A DNA stretch of 64,000 nt from Dysgonomonas sp. UBA7710 (GCF_002482385.1 NZ_DLFW01000044.1:1-64000); one strand, 5' to 3'; shown: positions 9,524 to 18,400, counted from the first letter of the stretch. Made by a program: numbers and translations. The notes: generated by a model from the sequence alone, not told the origin.

Positions 9524-10666
9524 ATGATAGAAATACATAAAGTACCATCTCCATGTTTTGTCATGGAAGAAGAATTGCTCAGGAAGAACCTTTTGCTTAT
9601 CAAATCGGTAAAAGAACGGGCGGGAGTAAATATAATACTGGCATTCAAAGCATTTGCCATGTGGAAATCTTTTCCCATCATCCGCGAATATGTTCCTTAT
9701 TCAACGGCCAGTTCGGTATTTGAAGCACAATTGGCATATGAGGAAATGGGTAGCCTTGCCCATACATTCTCTCCGGCTTATACTCCGGATAACTTTCCTC
9801 TATTCATGCGATATAGTAGCCACATTACGTTCAATTCTTTATCTCAGTACGAACGTTTCTATCCGGAAACACTGAAGCATAGAAAGAAAGTTTCGTGTGG
9901 TATCCGCATCAACCCCGAATATTCGGTAGTAGAAACGGATCTGTATAATCCCGCAACTCCGGGTTCCCGTCTGGGTGTTCCCGCCAGCCATTTTGGAGAT
10001 GAGTTGCCCGAAGGGGTGGAGGGCTTGCATTTTCATACGTTGTGTGAATCGTCTTCCTACGATTTGGAAAAAACGCTGGAACAGGTAGAGAAGAAATTCG
10101 GACACTTTCTCCCAAAAATAAAATGGCTCAATATGGGCGGAGGTCATCTGATGACCCGTGAAGACTACAATGTGGAACACCTTATAAATTTGTTACTGTC
10201 TTTTAAAGCAAAATATCCGAACCTTGAAATTACGATGGAGCCCGGAAGCGCTTTTGCATGGCAGACAGGAATATTAGTCTCCACAGTGGTGGATATTGTT
10301 GATAATGGCGGAATTAAAACAGCCATACTCGATGTGTCTTTTGCTTGTCATATGCCCGACTGTCTCGAAATGCCATATAAACCTTATATCAGGGGGGCGT
10401 ATCATGAGCCGGTGGAGGGACTGCCTACTTACCGAATGGGGGGGAGCAGCTGTCTTAGCGGTGACTTTGTAGGGGAGTGGTCATTTGACGAACCGCTTTT
10501 GGTTGGCGACAGGATTATTTTTGAGGATATGATACATTATACCATTGTGAAAACAACTATGTTTAACGGTATCTCGCATCCTGCTATCGCGCTTTGGAAC
10601 AAATATAACCAACTGGAAATCTATCGTGAGTTCGATTATGAGGATTATAAGAATAGAATGAGTTGA
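9524..10666 (+). CDS. nspC: Carboxynorspermidine decarboxylase
   Basis: PLP enzyme of the alanine-racemase / ornithine-decarboxylase fold that decarboxylates carboxyspermidine or carboxynorspermidine, the last step of the alternative polyamine route common in Bacteroidetes. The 380-residue protein shows ILAFKAFAMW with the Schiff-base Lys42 and LHFHTLCESS near 170. It also has MGGGHLMTREDY near 205, the EPGSAFAW phosphate-binding region, and the C-terminal active-site SSCLSGD plus CHMPDCLEMP. The length is typical. The partner carboxyspermidine dehydrogenase is not in this window, so the pathway is split. The gene lies directly downstream of the repeat array and has no obvious operon partner. 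Confidence 0.95.
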   Translation: MIEIHKVPSPCFVMEEELLRKNLLLIKSVKERAGVNIILAFKAFAMWKSFPIIREYVPYSTASSVFEAQLAYEEMGSLAHTFSPAYTPDNFPLFMRYSSHITFNSLSQYERFYPETLKHRKKVSCGIRINPEYSVVETDLYNPATPGSRLGVPASHFGDELPEGVEGLHFHTLCESSSYDLEKTLEQVEKKFGHFLPKIKWLNMGGGHLMTREDYNVEHLINLLLSFKAKYPNLEITMEPGSAFAWQTGILVSTVVDIVDNGGIKTAILDVSFACHMPDCLEMPYKPYIRGAYHEPVEGLPTYRMGGSSCLSGDFVGEWSFDEPLLVGDRIIFEDMIHYTIVKTTMFNGISHPAIALWNKYNQLEIYREFDYEDYKNRMS

Positions 10667-10756
10667 TTTGGTAAAATGTTAAAAATGAGGTTGTAGGCAA
10701 TAAGACTTTTATACAGGCGTTTCATTAATATAACTCTAAAAAAACGGAAATCGCCT

Positions 10757-10921
10757 ATGAAGAAAATCTTTACACCTGAGCAATGTCAACATTTTGAAAA
10801 AAATGAAGAGAAGGTTGTCGCACCTTCTGAGAAAACACTGGACTTTCTTAAACAATTTGCACGGGTGCATTATGTAGACAAATCCTTACCGGATACTATA
10901 AATGGACTTTGTGTTAATTGA
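10757..10921 (+). CDS. Small conserved-looking protein, 54 residues, unknown function
   Basis: An ATG-initiated 54-residue reading frame with Bacteroidetes-like codon use, in the gap between nspC and rpe. It begins MKKIFTPEQCQHFEKNEE and its C-terminal half contains TLDFLKQFARVHYVDKSLP, ending NGLCVN. I recall similar roughly 50-residue Bacteroidales proteins with an FLKQFAR...EKSLP core, but this is memory and not a search result. No signal peptide or membrane span is present. Two Cys residues (10 and 52) are visible. A hairpin terminator 20 bp downstream supports an independent transcript. The function is unknown. Confidence 0.65.
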   Translation: MKKIFTPEQCQHFEKNEEKVVAPSEKTLDFLKQFARVHYVDKSLPDTINGLCVN

Positions 10922-10940
10922 AAAACAGATAAATGAAATA

Positions 10941-10972
10941 AAGTACAGGCTATTAACAGCTTGTGCTTTTTT
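10941..10972 (+). terminator. Terminator of the 54-residue gene
   Basis: Arms AAGTACAGGCT (10941-10951) and AGCTTGTGCTT (10958-10968) pair over 11 positions with G-U wobbles and are followed by a T-run. Confidence 0.75.
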
Positions 10973-10991
10973 GTTGAAAAAGTATGATGTT

Positions 10992-11018
10992 AGGCTGAAT
11001 CTCAAATTCGGCCTTTTC
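10992..11018 (+). terminator. Second hairpin upstream of rpe
   Basis: AGGCTGAAT (10992-11000), a five-base loop, then ATTCGGCCT (11006-11014) and TTTT. This may be a backup terminator or part of a leader; there are about 65 bp left before the rpe start. Confidence 0.5.
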
Positions 11019-11056
11019 TATACCGTCCCGTCCCTTTTTTTACTATATTTACACTC

Positions 11057-11077
11057 ATAATTCTAATTTATAATTTG
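11057..11077 (+). repeat. Short heptamer run before rpe
   Basis: Three consecutive 7-bp words (ATAATTC, TAATTTA, TAATTTG) directly precede the rpe start region. This is the simplest form of the heptamer-phased intergenic sequence seen elsewhere in the window. Confidence 0.45.
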
Positions 11078-11082
11078 TAGAC

Positions 11083-11736
11083 ATGTCTCACAAAATAGCA
11101 CCCTCTCTTCTTTCCGCTAATTTCCTGAATCTTCAGGCAGATGTGGAGATGATAAACAATAGTGAAGCCGATTGGTTTCATTGCGATGTAATGGATGGTA
11201 GTTTTGTCCCTAATATCTCGTTCGGTTTCCCGGTAATAAAGCAAATCAGTACGATTGCAAAGAAGCCGCTGGATGTTCACCTGATGATTGTCAATCCCGA
11301 TAAATACATATCGCAGGTAAAGGATGCCGGGGCATATATGATGAATGTGCATTACGAGGCTTGTACCCATCTGCATCGCACGGTTGCAGCTATACATGAA
11401 GCAGGAATGAAAGCGGGAGTGACATTGAATCCGCACACGCCTGTTTCTCTGCTCGAGGATATATTGCAGGATGTGGATATGGTACTCCTTATGACTGTGA
11501 ATCCGGGATTCGGCGGACAAAAATTTATTGAGCATTCCCTCACTAAAGTTTCCCGTTTGAAAGAAATGATATTAAAAAGGAATTTGCAGACTTTGATCGA
11601 GGTCGATGGTGGGGTAAACTTGCAGACAGGAAAGCAACTTGTCGATGCCGGAGCCGATGTGCTCGTGGCAGGTAACGCGGTATTCGCAGATGCCAATCCT
11701 GCGGAAATGATACATAAACTGAAAAGTATTAAATAA
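11083..11736 (+). CDS. rpe: Ribulose-phosphate 3-epimerase
   Basis: Interconverts ribulose-5-phosphate and xylulose-5-phosphate in the non-oxidative pentose phosphate pathway. The 217-residue protein is a TIM barrel with the family signatures: APSLLSANFLNL at the N-terminus, HCDVMDGSFVPNISFG near 33-48 (metal-binding His/Asp), LDVHLMI near 68, VNPGFGGQKFIE near 142, and a C-terminal VDGGVN plus AGNAVF phosphate-binding loop. The length is standard. It starts 40 bp before the comEC-like gene's start in the same direction, so the two are probably one transcript, although their functions are unrelated. Confidence 0.97.
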   Translation: MSHKIAPSLLSANFLNLQADVEMINNSEADWFHCDVMDGSFVPNISFGFPVIKQISTIAKKPLDVHLMIVNPDKYISQVKDAGAYMMNVHYEACTHLHRTVAAIHEAGMKAGVTLNPHTPVSLLEDILQDVDMVLLMTVNPGFGGQKFIEHSLTKVSRLKEMILKRNLQTLIEVDGGVNLQTGKQLVDAGADVLVAGNAVFADANPAEMIHKLKSIK

Positions 11737-11775
11737 TAACTAAATAGGTCTGAGGCCTTCTTTCGACTGGCGGGA

Positions 11776-13356
11776 ATGAAGAATCCGTTTTCCAGAATAC
11801 CATTCCTGTTTTTTCTTATTCCGCTAATAGCTGGGATTTTATTACAGTATTATTTAAAGATAGAATATTCAGGCATAGCTTTCTCCTTGACAGGGCTGAT
11901 GGCTATGCTTTTTTCATACCTTATACCGGAAGACAGGCAATTTCGCTGGCGTTGGCTGTTTGGTGCGGGAGTTTGCTTATTTCTGATAAGCGTTGGTATC
12001 GTATCCACAACCTTACGTCAGCAAAAATCAGGATTCGAATATCCGGATAAAGTACAGGTATATACAGGTATTGTTGCCGATACGCCGCAGGAGAAAGGAA
12101 AAACGACAGCGTACAGGGTGTACCTGCCCGGCGAAGATAAACTGATAGTTTGTTATTTTCAAAGAGATACATTGAATAACAGCAGGCTGCAGCCCGGAGA
12201 TGCCTTTTCTTTTCAGGGAAAAATACAACCATTTCAGAACATTGGAGATTTCGATTACAGGTACTATATGTACAATCAGGGCTTTGTTGGCTCTGCTTAT
12301 ATCTCTCGGCATTTGTGGCAAACAACAGGAGAAGTGTCTTTATCTCTGAAATATACGGCATTGCGCTGCCGTCAGCATATCATGGACTTTTATAAGTCGT
12401 TAGGATTTAATGATACCGAATATGGTATTTTGTCGGCTTTGACCCTTGGTTATCAGGATGGCCTGACAGATGATGTAAAGCAGGGATTCAGGACTACGGG
12501 TACGGTACATGTGCTTTCCGTCAGTGGACTGCATGTCGGCATTATCTACCTGATGATAAATTTTCTACTCGGGTTTATTCGCAAAGGTACAAGATATTAT
12601 TGGCTGAAACCCTTATTGATAATTGTTCTGCTATGGGTATATGCTTTTATTACCGGTTTGCCGCTTTCGGTGATAAGGGCAAGTGCGATGCTCACGGTAT
12701 TCTGTGCTTCGGAGATTTTCGGACGGAAAAGCTTTTCCCTGCATGCTTTATATATAGCCGGGTTCTTTATCCTGTTGATAAATCCTTTCTCATTATTTGA
12801 CATAGGTTTCCAGTTGAGCTTTATGTCTGTTCTCTCCATATTATATTTATTACCTAAAGTTTCAGGGTTATTGAAGGTGGAGAATAAATATTTGCGAAAT
12901 ATATGGCAGATGTTCGTATTGTCTGTTGTGGCGCAGCTGGCGACATTCCCTCTTTGTTTATATTACTTTGGCACATTTCCTACTTATTTTTTTGTTACTA
13001 ATTTACTGATTATACCGTTGGTAACATCGATAACCTATGCCGTGGGAGGTATTGGTCTGGCTAAATTGCTGAGTCTGATAATGCCGGATTTAAGCGCTGC
13101 TTTTTACTGCTTGCCTGTAAAAATATTACAGGGTTTAGTCGGGTTGATGACAAGTATTATCAGTTTCTTTGAGAATTTACCATTCGCTTTGGTCAACGAT
13201 GCGAAAATATCATTTCCGGATATGATTTTAATATATACGTTGATAATAGGTGTTCTTGTGTTTTTTATTTACAAAAAGCCTAAAGGATTGATTCTCGGAT
13301 TGCTCTCCATACTCTTGTTTTTTATAGTTCGGATATACCATAATGTTAGTATATAG
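11776..13356 (+). CDS. comEC: ComEC/Rec2-family membrane protein lacking the metallo-beta-lactamase domain
   Basis: ComEC forms the inner-membrane channel through which single-stranded DNA enters during natural transformation. This 526-residue protein has two N-terminal membrane spans, a soluble OB-like DUF4131 segment (about 70-185), and the Competence domain with LSVSGLHVGIIYLM near 244-257 and about eight further spans. It stops soon after the last span with VFFIYKKPKG and a short hydrophobic end. There is therefore no C-terminal metallo-beta-lactamase domain, which in other phyla is proposed to degrade the non-entering strand. Bacteroidetes ComEC proteins often lack it, so this may be normal for the group. 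The start chosen is the first Met before the first hydrophobic span. It follows rpe. Confidence 0.85.
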   Translation: MKNPFSRIPFLFFLIPLIAGILLQYYLKIEYSGIAFSLTGLMAMLFSYLIPEDRQFRWRWLFGAGVCLFLISVGIVSTTLRQQKSGFEYPDKVQVYTGIVADTPQEKGKTTAYRVYLPGEDKLIVCYFQRDTLNNSRLQPGDAFSFQGKIQPFQNIGDFDYRYYMYNQGFVGSAYISRHLWQTTGEVSLSLKYTALRCRQHIMDFYKSLGFNDTEYGILSALTLGYQDGLTDDVKQGFRTTGTVHVLSVSGLHVGIIYLMINFLLGFIRKGTRYYWLKPLLIIVLLWVYAFITGLPLSVIRASAMLTVFCASEIFGRKSFSLHALYIAGFFILLINPFSLFDIGFQLSFMSVLSILYLLPKVSGLLKVENKYLRNIWQMFVLSVVAQLATFPLCLYYFGTFPTYFFVTNLLIIPLVTSITYAVGGIGLAKLLSLIMPDLSAAFYCLPVKILQGLVGLMTSIISFFENLPFALVNDAKISFPDMILIYTLIIGVLVFFIYKKPKGLILGLLSILLFFIVRIYHNVSI

Positions 13357-13466
13357 GTACTTCATTTTCAAGGGATATACAATCCAAATTATCTAAAGAA
13401 TGTCAAAAACAGAACTTTCTTTATAACGATATGGTTCAAAAAGGTGTGTTTAGTTTGTTTTTTTAG

Positions 13467-13474
13467 TATTTTTG
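13467..13474 (+). promoter_or_regulatory. -7 element (TATTTTTG) upstream of nrnA-like gene
   Basis: TATTTTTG matches TAnnTTTG and lies 40 bp before the gene start. The -33 box is not clear. Confidence 0.4.
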
Positions 13475-13514
13475 TGCCTGCATAACGCAGGGTTAGAGGA
13501 AAAAGTATAAGTGA

Positions 13515-14546
13515 ATGATTTCAAAGATAATAGCAAGTCAGAAAATAACAGAGGTAGAAGAGTTACTCAATAAATATGATAAAATAGTGATTGTGACGCA
13601 TGTGTCACCCGATGGTGATGCTATTGGATCATCTTTGGGATTATATCATTATCTGAACGATTTAGGTAACAATGTAAATGTAATTGTCCCTAATTCTTTC
13701 CCTGATTTTCTGAAATGGATACCTGGTGCAAAGGATATTCTCGAATATGAGAGATATCCTGAATTTGCCCAAAAACTGATTGCTGAGGCCGAATTGATAT
13801 TCTGTCTCGATTTTAATGTGCCGAAACGGTCTTATCATTTAGGGCCTTTCATTGAAGCGGCAAAAGGGAAGAAGGTATTGATAGACCATCATCCCGAACC
13901 TGCTGATTTTTGTGATGTGATGATTTCATATCCCGAAATATCATCGACCAGTGAACTTATTTTCCGCCTTATTTGTCGGATGGGTGATTTTGAGGTGATG
14001 AGCCATGAAAGCGCTACTGCGATCTATACTGGAATGATGACTGATACGGGGGCATTTACCTATAATTCCAATAGTGCCGAGATCTATTATATTATCGGCG
14101 AATTATTGAAAAAAGGGATAAATAAAGATCAGATATATTCGAACGTTTATCATAACTATTCGGAAGACCGTTACCGGATGCTGGGTTTTACCCTTTCTGA
14201 AAAGATGAAGATATATCCTGAATACAACACCGCATTGATATGGCTCACAAACGAAGAACAGAAAAGATATAAAGTAAGGAAAGGTGATACGGAGGGTTTC
14301 GCCAATCTGCCTTTAAATATTAAAGGAATTATTTTCTCTGTTTTTATCCGTGAGGACAATGAAATGATAAAAATTTCGTTTCGTTCTCAGAAGGACTTTC
14401 CCAGCAATAAGTTTGCGGCTCAATGTTACAATGGCGGAGGACACCTTAATGCTTCAGGAGGAGAGTTTTACGGGACAATGGATGAGGCAATAGCCATATT
14501 TGAAAAAGCATTGCCGGAATATGCTGATTTACTAAATAAGAAATAA
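13515..14546 (+). CDS. nrnA: DHH-family phosphoesterase, NrnA-like nanoRNase / pAp phosphatase
   Basis: Mn-dependent phosphoesterase expected to degrade 2-5-nt RNAs and/or 3'-phosphoadenosine 5'-phosphate, the role of NrnA in bacteria lacking the Orn nuclease. The 343-residue protein has the DHH motifs: THVSPDGDAIGSSL near 28-41, FCLDFN near 95, and IDHHPEP near 117. The linked C-terminal DHHA1 domain has the substrate motif GGGHLNASGGEF near 308-319. The length matches NrnA. It lies 27 bp upstream of the DUF4827 lipoprotein gene in the same direction. The biochemical preference (nanoRNA versus pAp) cannot be read from sequence. Confidence 0.9.
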   Translation: MISKIIASQKITEVEELLNKYDKIVIVTHVSPDGDAIGSSLGLYHYLNDLGNNVNVIVPNSFPDFLKWIPGAKDILEYERYPEFAQKLIAEAELIFCLDFNVPKRSYHLGPFIEAAKGKKVLIDHHPEPADFCDVMISYPEISSTSELIFRLICRMGDFEVMSHESATAIYTGMMTDTGAFTYNSNSAEIYYIIGELLKKGINKDQIYSNVYHNYSEDRYRMLGFTLSEKMKIYPEYNTALIWLTNEEQKRYKVRKGDTEGFANLPLNIKGIIFSVFIREDNEMIKISFRSQKDFPSNKFAAQCYNGGGHLNASGGEFYGTMDEAIAIFEKALPEYADLLNKK

Positions 14547-14573
14547 GTAATTACTAAATACGAATAAGAATAC

Positions 14574-15173
14574 ATGAGAAAGATTATTGGCGCAATATTT
14601 ACTTTTATGAGCTTAGCGATTCTTTTTTCTGCTTGTGGCGGAGAAACATATGCTGATAAACTGAAAAAAGAAAAGAAAGGTATCGAACGCTTTATAAATG
14701 ATAATAAGATTACGACGAGAGGAACATATCCTGCCGATCATAAATTTGCTGATAACGAGTATTATCTGGATGGGAGCACCGGCGTTTATTTCCGGGTTAT
14801 CGATCCGGGTAATGACGATAAGCCGGTAAAAGGAAAAACAGATGTGTATCTCAGGTATGAGAATATCCTTAATTTGCTGAATGAAAATGATACTATAGCA
14901 GTAAATAATTTTCAGGGCACATATATGACTTTCCGTTATGGGAATTCGTCCACTTATATGGGGAGTAGTACATCCACTACTTATCAGCTCCAGATGTATT
15001 ATTTCTTGTCTCAGGCATGTGTATTGCCGTTGGAGCAGGGCTTAGGGAATGGGGCTGAAGTTAGTCTGATTGTCCCGTTTGCAAATGGTTCTACTTATCA
15101 GCAGGCAAATTACATCCCTCTGTTTTATGGTCGTTTGATATACCAGTTTACATTGGATGAAACTAAAGAATAA
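14574..15173 (+). CDS. DUF4827-type lipoprotein
   Basis: A 199-residue lipoprotein with a short signal (FMSLAILFSACGG, Cys at about 21), so membrane anchored in the periplasm or at the outer membrane. The mature part begins with ADKLKKEKKGIERFI and continues as a mixed alpha/beta domain, with the region GTYMTFRYGNSS and a long ...LSQACVLPLEQGLGNGAEVSL stretch. I recognise this as the Bacteroidales DUF4827 family. A resemblance to FKBP-type prolyl isomerases has been proposed for such folds, but I cannot confirm activity. It sits 9 bp before glmM and 27 bp after the nrnA-like gene, so a three-gene transcript is likely. Confidence 0.8.
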   Translation: MRKIIGAIFTFMSLAILFSACGGETYADKLKKEKKGIERFINDNKITTRGTYPADHKFADNEYYLDGSTGVYFRVIDPGNDDKPVKGKTDVYLRYENILNLLNENDTIAVNNFQGTYMTFRYGNSSTYMGSSTSTTYQLQMYYFLSQACVLPLEQGLGNGAEVSLIVPFANGSTYQQANYIPLFYGRLIYQFTLDETKE

Positions 15174-15181
15174 ATAAGAAA

Positions 15182-16567
15182 ATGGCCTTAATTAAATCTA
15201 TATCAGGAATACGTGGGACTATCGGCGGAAGAGTCGGGGATGGTCTCAATCCGCTAGATACGGTGAAATTCGTATCAGCATACGCATCTTTTATAAGGGA
15301 GAATGTAAAAAATGGCTCTAATGCTATTGTGATTGGTCGCGATGCCCGTATTTCGGGTAAGATGATGGAACAGATAGTTGTAGGTACGCTTATGGGGATG
15401 GGATTTGATGTGATAAATATCGGTTTGGCGACAACTCCTACTACCGAACTGGCCGTAGCTATGGAACATGCCTGCGGCGGAATCATCCTTACAGCAAGCC
15501 ATAATCCAAAGCAATGGAATGCACTGAAACTACTCAACGAAAATGGAGAGTTTCTCAATGCAAAGGAAGGTGAAGAGGTTCTTCGCATAGCCGAAAGCGA
15601 AGATTTCCATTATGCGCATATCGACCATATTGGCGGTATAAAAGAAAAAGATTATACGGATAAACATATACAGGCTGTTCTTGATCTTGCTTTGGTCGAT
15701 GTGCAAGCCATTCAAGCAGCAGATTTTGAAGTTTCCGTCGACTGTGTCAACTCTGTTGGTGGAATCGTTATTCCCAAGCTGTTAAAGGCATTGGGTGTAA
15801 ATAAAATTAATGAATTGTACTGTACTCCTAATGGTGAATTTCCGCACAATCCGGAACCACTTCCAGAGCACTTGAAAGATATATCGATAATGATGAAAAC
15901 CACATCGTCTGATGTCGGTTTTGTTGTCGATCCCGATGTTGACCGTCTGGCAATTATTTGCGAGAATGGTGAAATGTTCGGTGAAGAATATACGCTGGTT
16001 GCAGTAGCCGACTATGTATTGAAGCATACTCCGGGTAATACCGTATCCAATCTTAGTTCGAGCAGGGCATTGCGTGATGTGACCCGTAAATACGGTTGTG
16101 AATATAACCCTGCTGCTGTAGGTGAAGTAAACGTGACTACCAAGATGAAAGCTACCGATGCCGTAATAGGCGGAGAAGGAAATGGAGGGGTTATCTATCC
16201 GGCAAGCCATTACGGACGCGATTCGCTGGTGGGTATTGCTTTATTCCTTTCGCATCTGGCACACGAAAAAAAGAAAGTAAGTGAGATACGGGCATCTTAT
16301 CCGCAGTACTATATAGCAAAACAGAAGGTAGAACTAACGCCCGGACTTGACGTGGACGGTATCCTAAAAGCCGTTAAAGAAAAATTCAGCGAATATGATG
16401 TAACAGATATAGATGGTGTAAAAATAGATTTTCCCGATAAATGGGTACACCTTCGCAAGTCGAATACCGAGCCTATTATCCGTGTATATTCCGAAGCGCA
16501 TACGATGAAAGAGGCCGAAGAAATAGGCGGCGAGATAATGAATGTAATCAGGCAGTTGGCAAAATAA
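15182..16567 (+). CDS. glmM: Phosphoglucosamine mutase
   Basis: Converts glucosamine-6-phosphate to glucosamine-1-phosphate for UDP-GlcNAc, peptidoglycan and lipid A. This 461-residue alpha-D-phosphohexomutase shows the four family sites. The phosphoserine loop is LTASHNPKQWNALKL (Ser106). The metal loop is DPDVDR (250-255). The sugar-binding loop is GGEGNGG near 330. The phosphate-binding loop is KSNTEPIIRVYSEA near 427-440. Bacteroidetes have other phosphohexomutases, but the GEGNGG loop and RKSNTEP site fit GlmM. It is the last gene before a strong terminator. Confidence 0.9.
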   Translation: MALIKSISGIRGTIGGRVGDGLNPLDTVKFVSAYASFIRENVKNGSNAIVIGRDARISGKMMEQIVVGTLMGMGFDVINIGLATTPTTELAVAMEHACGGIILTASHNPKQWNALKLLNENGEFLNAKEGEEVLRIAESEDFHYAHIDHIGGIKEKDYTDKHIQAVLDLALVDVQAIQAADFEVSVDCVNSVGGIVIPKLLKALGVNKINELYCTPNGEFPHNPEPLPEHLKDISIMMKTTSSDVGFVVDPDVDRLAIICENGEMFGEEYTLVAVADYVLKHTPGNTVSNLSSSRALRDVTRKYGCEYNPAAVGEVNVTTKMKATDAVIGGEGNGGVIYPASHYGRDSLVGIALFLSHLAHEKKKVSEIRASYPQYYIAKQKVELTPGLDVDGILKAVKEKFSEYDVTDIDGVKIDFPDKWVHLRKSNTEPIIRVYSEAHTMKEAEEIGGEIMNVIRQLAK

Positions 16568-16591
16568 ATAAGGCTGATGCATAAAAAATAT

Positions 16592-16634
16592 AGGATAACA
16601 ATCTTTTTCTTTATAGATTTGTTATCCTTTTTTT
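16592..16634 (+). terminator. glmM terminator
   Basis: AGGATAACAA (16592-16601) pairs perfectly with TTGTTATCCT (16619-16628), followed by a run of T. Confidence 0.88.
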
Positions 16635-16745
16635 ATGTAAAGTCGCAGATTGATTTATTAGTTTTGTATATGCAGTAACAATAGCTGGTTACGATTAAAT
16701 AATGTTGCATAAAATACTATCTTTTGCTTATTCAGTAAATATAAT

Positions 16746-17435
16746 ATGGCTAAAATAGAAACATTTAAAGGTTTTACTCCGGAGACGTTCAGGTTCTTTA
16801 ACGACCTGAAAGAGAATAATTATAAAGAATGGTTCAACGAACATAAGCATATCTACGAGAAGGAGGTCTTGAACCCATTAAAAGCATTGGTTACCACATT
16901 ATCGCCTGTTATGCATAATATAGACCCGTCATTCGAACTGCGGCCGCATCGCTGCCTGTCGAGAATATACCGGGATGTCCGCTTTTCGAAAAACAAAGAT
17001 CCGTATAAAGATTTTATGTGGATGGCATTCCAGATTCCGGTGACAAATGATGTCTGGAAAGATTATCCAGGCTACTATCTGGAAATATCAGGAGAGGGAT
17101 ATACTCTCGGATTAGGTCTTTTCCAACCGAAGAAGAAAGTAATGGATGCATTCAGGGAAGAAATAACCTATGATGCAGAAGAATTCCGGCGAGTGACACA
17201 AAAGTCAGTATTAGACAGGGGGTATGTTATAAATGGAGAGGAGTATAAACGTCCTATACCTAATGATTTACCTGAATATTTTCAGCCATGGATACATCGC
17301 AAAGGCATATGGGTGAGCAAGCACAGACCGGTAGGGGAAGAGTTGTTCTCAGCCGGTTTTGCTAACCTGATGAAAGACGACTTTGTAGCTATGGAATGGC
17401 TCTATAACTTTATGAAGGAAGTAACGGTGGACTAA
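16746..17435 (+). CDS. DUF2461 family protein
   Basis: A 229-residue cytosolic protein of the TIGR02453/DUF2461 family, whose function is not established. It has the family landmarks: FTPETFRFFNDLKENNYKEW at the N-terminus, LRPHRCLSRIYRDVRFSKNK near 61-80, KDPYKDFMWMAF, a GYYLEISGEGYTLGLGLFQP strand region, and a C-terminal WLYNFM helix. The several conserved Arg/Asp residues in the central RDVRFSKNKDPYK motif suggest an active or ligand site, but no reaction is known. It stands between terminator-bounded glmM and ddh, with a heptamer-phased spacer before ddh. Confidence 0.88.
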   Translation: MAKIETFKGFTPETFRFFNDLKENNYKEWFNEHKHIYEKEVLNPLKALVTTLSPVMHNIDPSFELRPHRCLSRIYRDVRFSKNKDPYKDFMWMAFQIPVTNDVWKDYPGYYLEISGEGYTLGLGLFQPKKKVMDAFREEITYDAEEFRRVTQKSVLDRGYVINGEEYKRPIPNDLPEYFQPWIHRKGIWVSKHRPVGEELFSAGFANLMKDDFVAMEWLYNFMKEVTVD

Positions 17436-17451
17436 TCCGTAAATGTCTTTA

Positions 17452-17486
17452 ACTTACAACTCATAACTCTTAATTCATAATTAAAA
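17452..17486 (+). repeat. Heptamer-phased spacer before ddh
   Basis: Five consecutive 7-bp words (ACTTACA, ACTCATA, ACTCTTA, ATTCATA, ATTAAAA) lie between the DUF2461 gene and ddh. They end 10 bp before the ddh start codon. Confidence 0.6.
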
Positions 17487-17496
17487 ATACATTTCA

Positions 17497-18393
17497 ATGA
17501 AAAAAATCAGAGCAGCAATTGTCGGATACGGAAATATCGGGCAATATGTATTGGATGCGATACTATCATCACCGGATTTCGAAGTGGCGGGTATTGTACG
17601 CCGTGACCCCAACAATGTTCCGGACGAACTGAAAAAATATCCTGTAGTAAAGACAGTAAAAGAACTGAAAGACGTAGAGGTGGCAATTCTTTGTACACCT
17701 ACACGCAGTGTCGAAGAATATGCAAAAGAGTGTCTTGCTGCCGGAATCAATACCGTAGACAGCTATGATATACACGGAGGGATTGTCGCTTTACGCAGGT
17801 CGCTGGATGCAGTAGCCAAGGCTAACAACGCAGTGTCTGTCATTTCTGCGGGATGGGACCCGGGTACGGATTCTATGGTTCGCTCCATGTTTGAATTTAT
17901 GGCGCCTAAAGGTATCACATATACTAATTTCGGTCCGGGTATGAGTATGGGGCATACGGTTGCCGTAAAAGCCATAAAAGGAGTGAAAGCAGCATTATCC
18001 ATGACTATTCCTGTGGGTACGGGAATTCATCGCCGTATGGTCTATATCGAAGTGGAAGACGGACATAATTTTGCTGATGTAGCGGCAGCGATCAAAGCTG
18101 ACGACTATTTCGCACATGACGAAACGCATGTAATGCAGGTAGAATGTGTAGATAACCTCAAAGATATGGGACATGGTGTAAACATGGTGCGTAAAGGTGT
18201 TTCAGGAGATACGCAGAATCAGCTTCTGGACTTCAACATGAAGATAAATAATCCTGCTCTTACTGCTCAGGTACTTGTGGCGTCGGCACGTGCTACTTTG
18301 AAACAAAAGCCGGGTGCTTATACAATGATCGAGGTACCGGTGATAGATTATATATATGGCGACAAAGAAGCCTTGATAAAGAAATTGGTGTAA
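17497..18393 (+). CDS. ddh: meso-Diaminopimelate D-dehydrogenase
   Basis: NADPH enzyme that makes meso-diaminopimelate in one step from tetrahydrodipicolinate, feeding both lysine and peptidoglycan synthesis; this short route is common in Bacteroidales. The 298-residue protein has the Rossmann motif AAIVGYGNIGQYVLDAI at 5-21, CTPTRSVEEYA near 67, and SYDIHGG near 88. It also has the substrate-site stretch ISAGWDPGTDSMVR near 116-129 and FGPGMSMGHTVAVK near 144-157. The length is typical. It is followed by an inverted repeat and then ispE, and may share that transcript. Confidence 0.95.
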   Translation: MKKIRAAIVGYGNIGQYVLDAILSSPDFEVAGIVRRDPNNVPDELKKYPVVKTVKELKDVEVAILCTPTRSVEEYAKECLAAGINTVDSYDIHGGIVALRRSLDAVAKANNAVSVISAGWDPGTDSMVRSMFEFMAPKGITYTNFGPGMSMGHTVAVKAIKGVKAALSMTIPVGTGIHRRMVYIEVEDGHNFADVAAAIKADDYFAHDETHVMQVECVDNLKDMGHGVNMVRKGVSGDTQNQLLDFNMKINNPALTAQVLVASARATLKQKPGAYTMIEVPVIDYIYGDKEALIKKLV

Positions 18394-18400
18394 AAAATTA

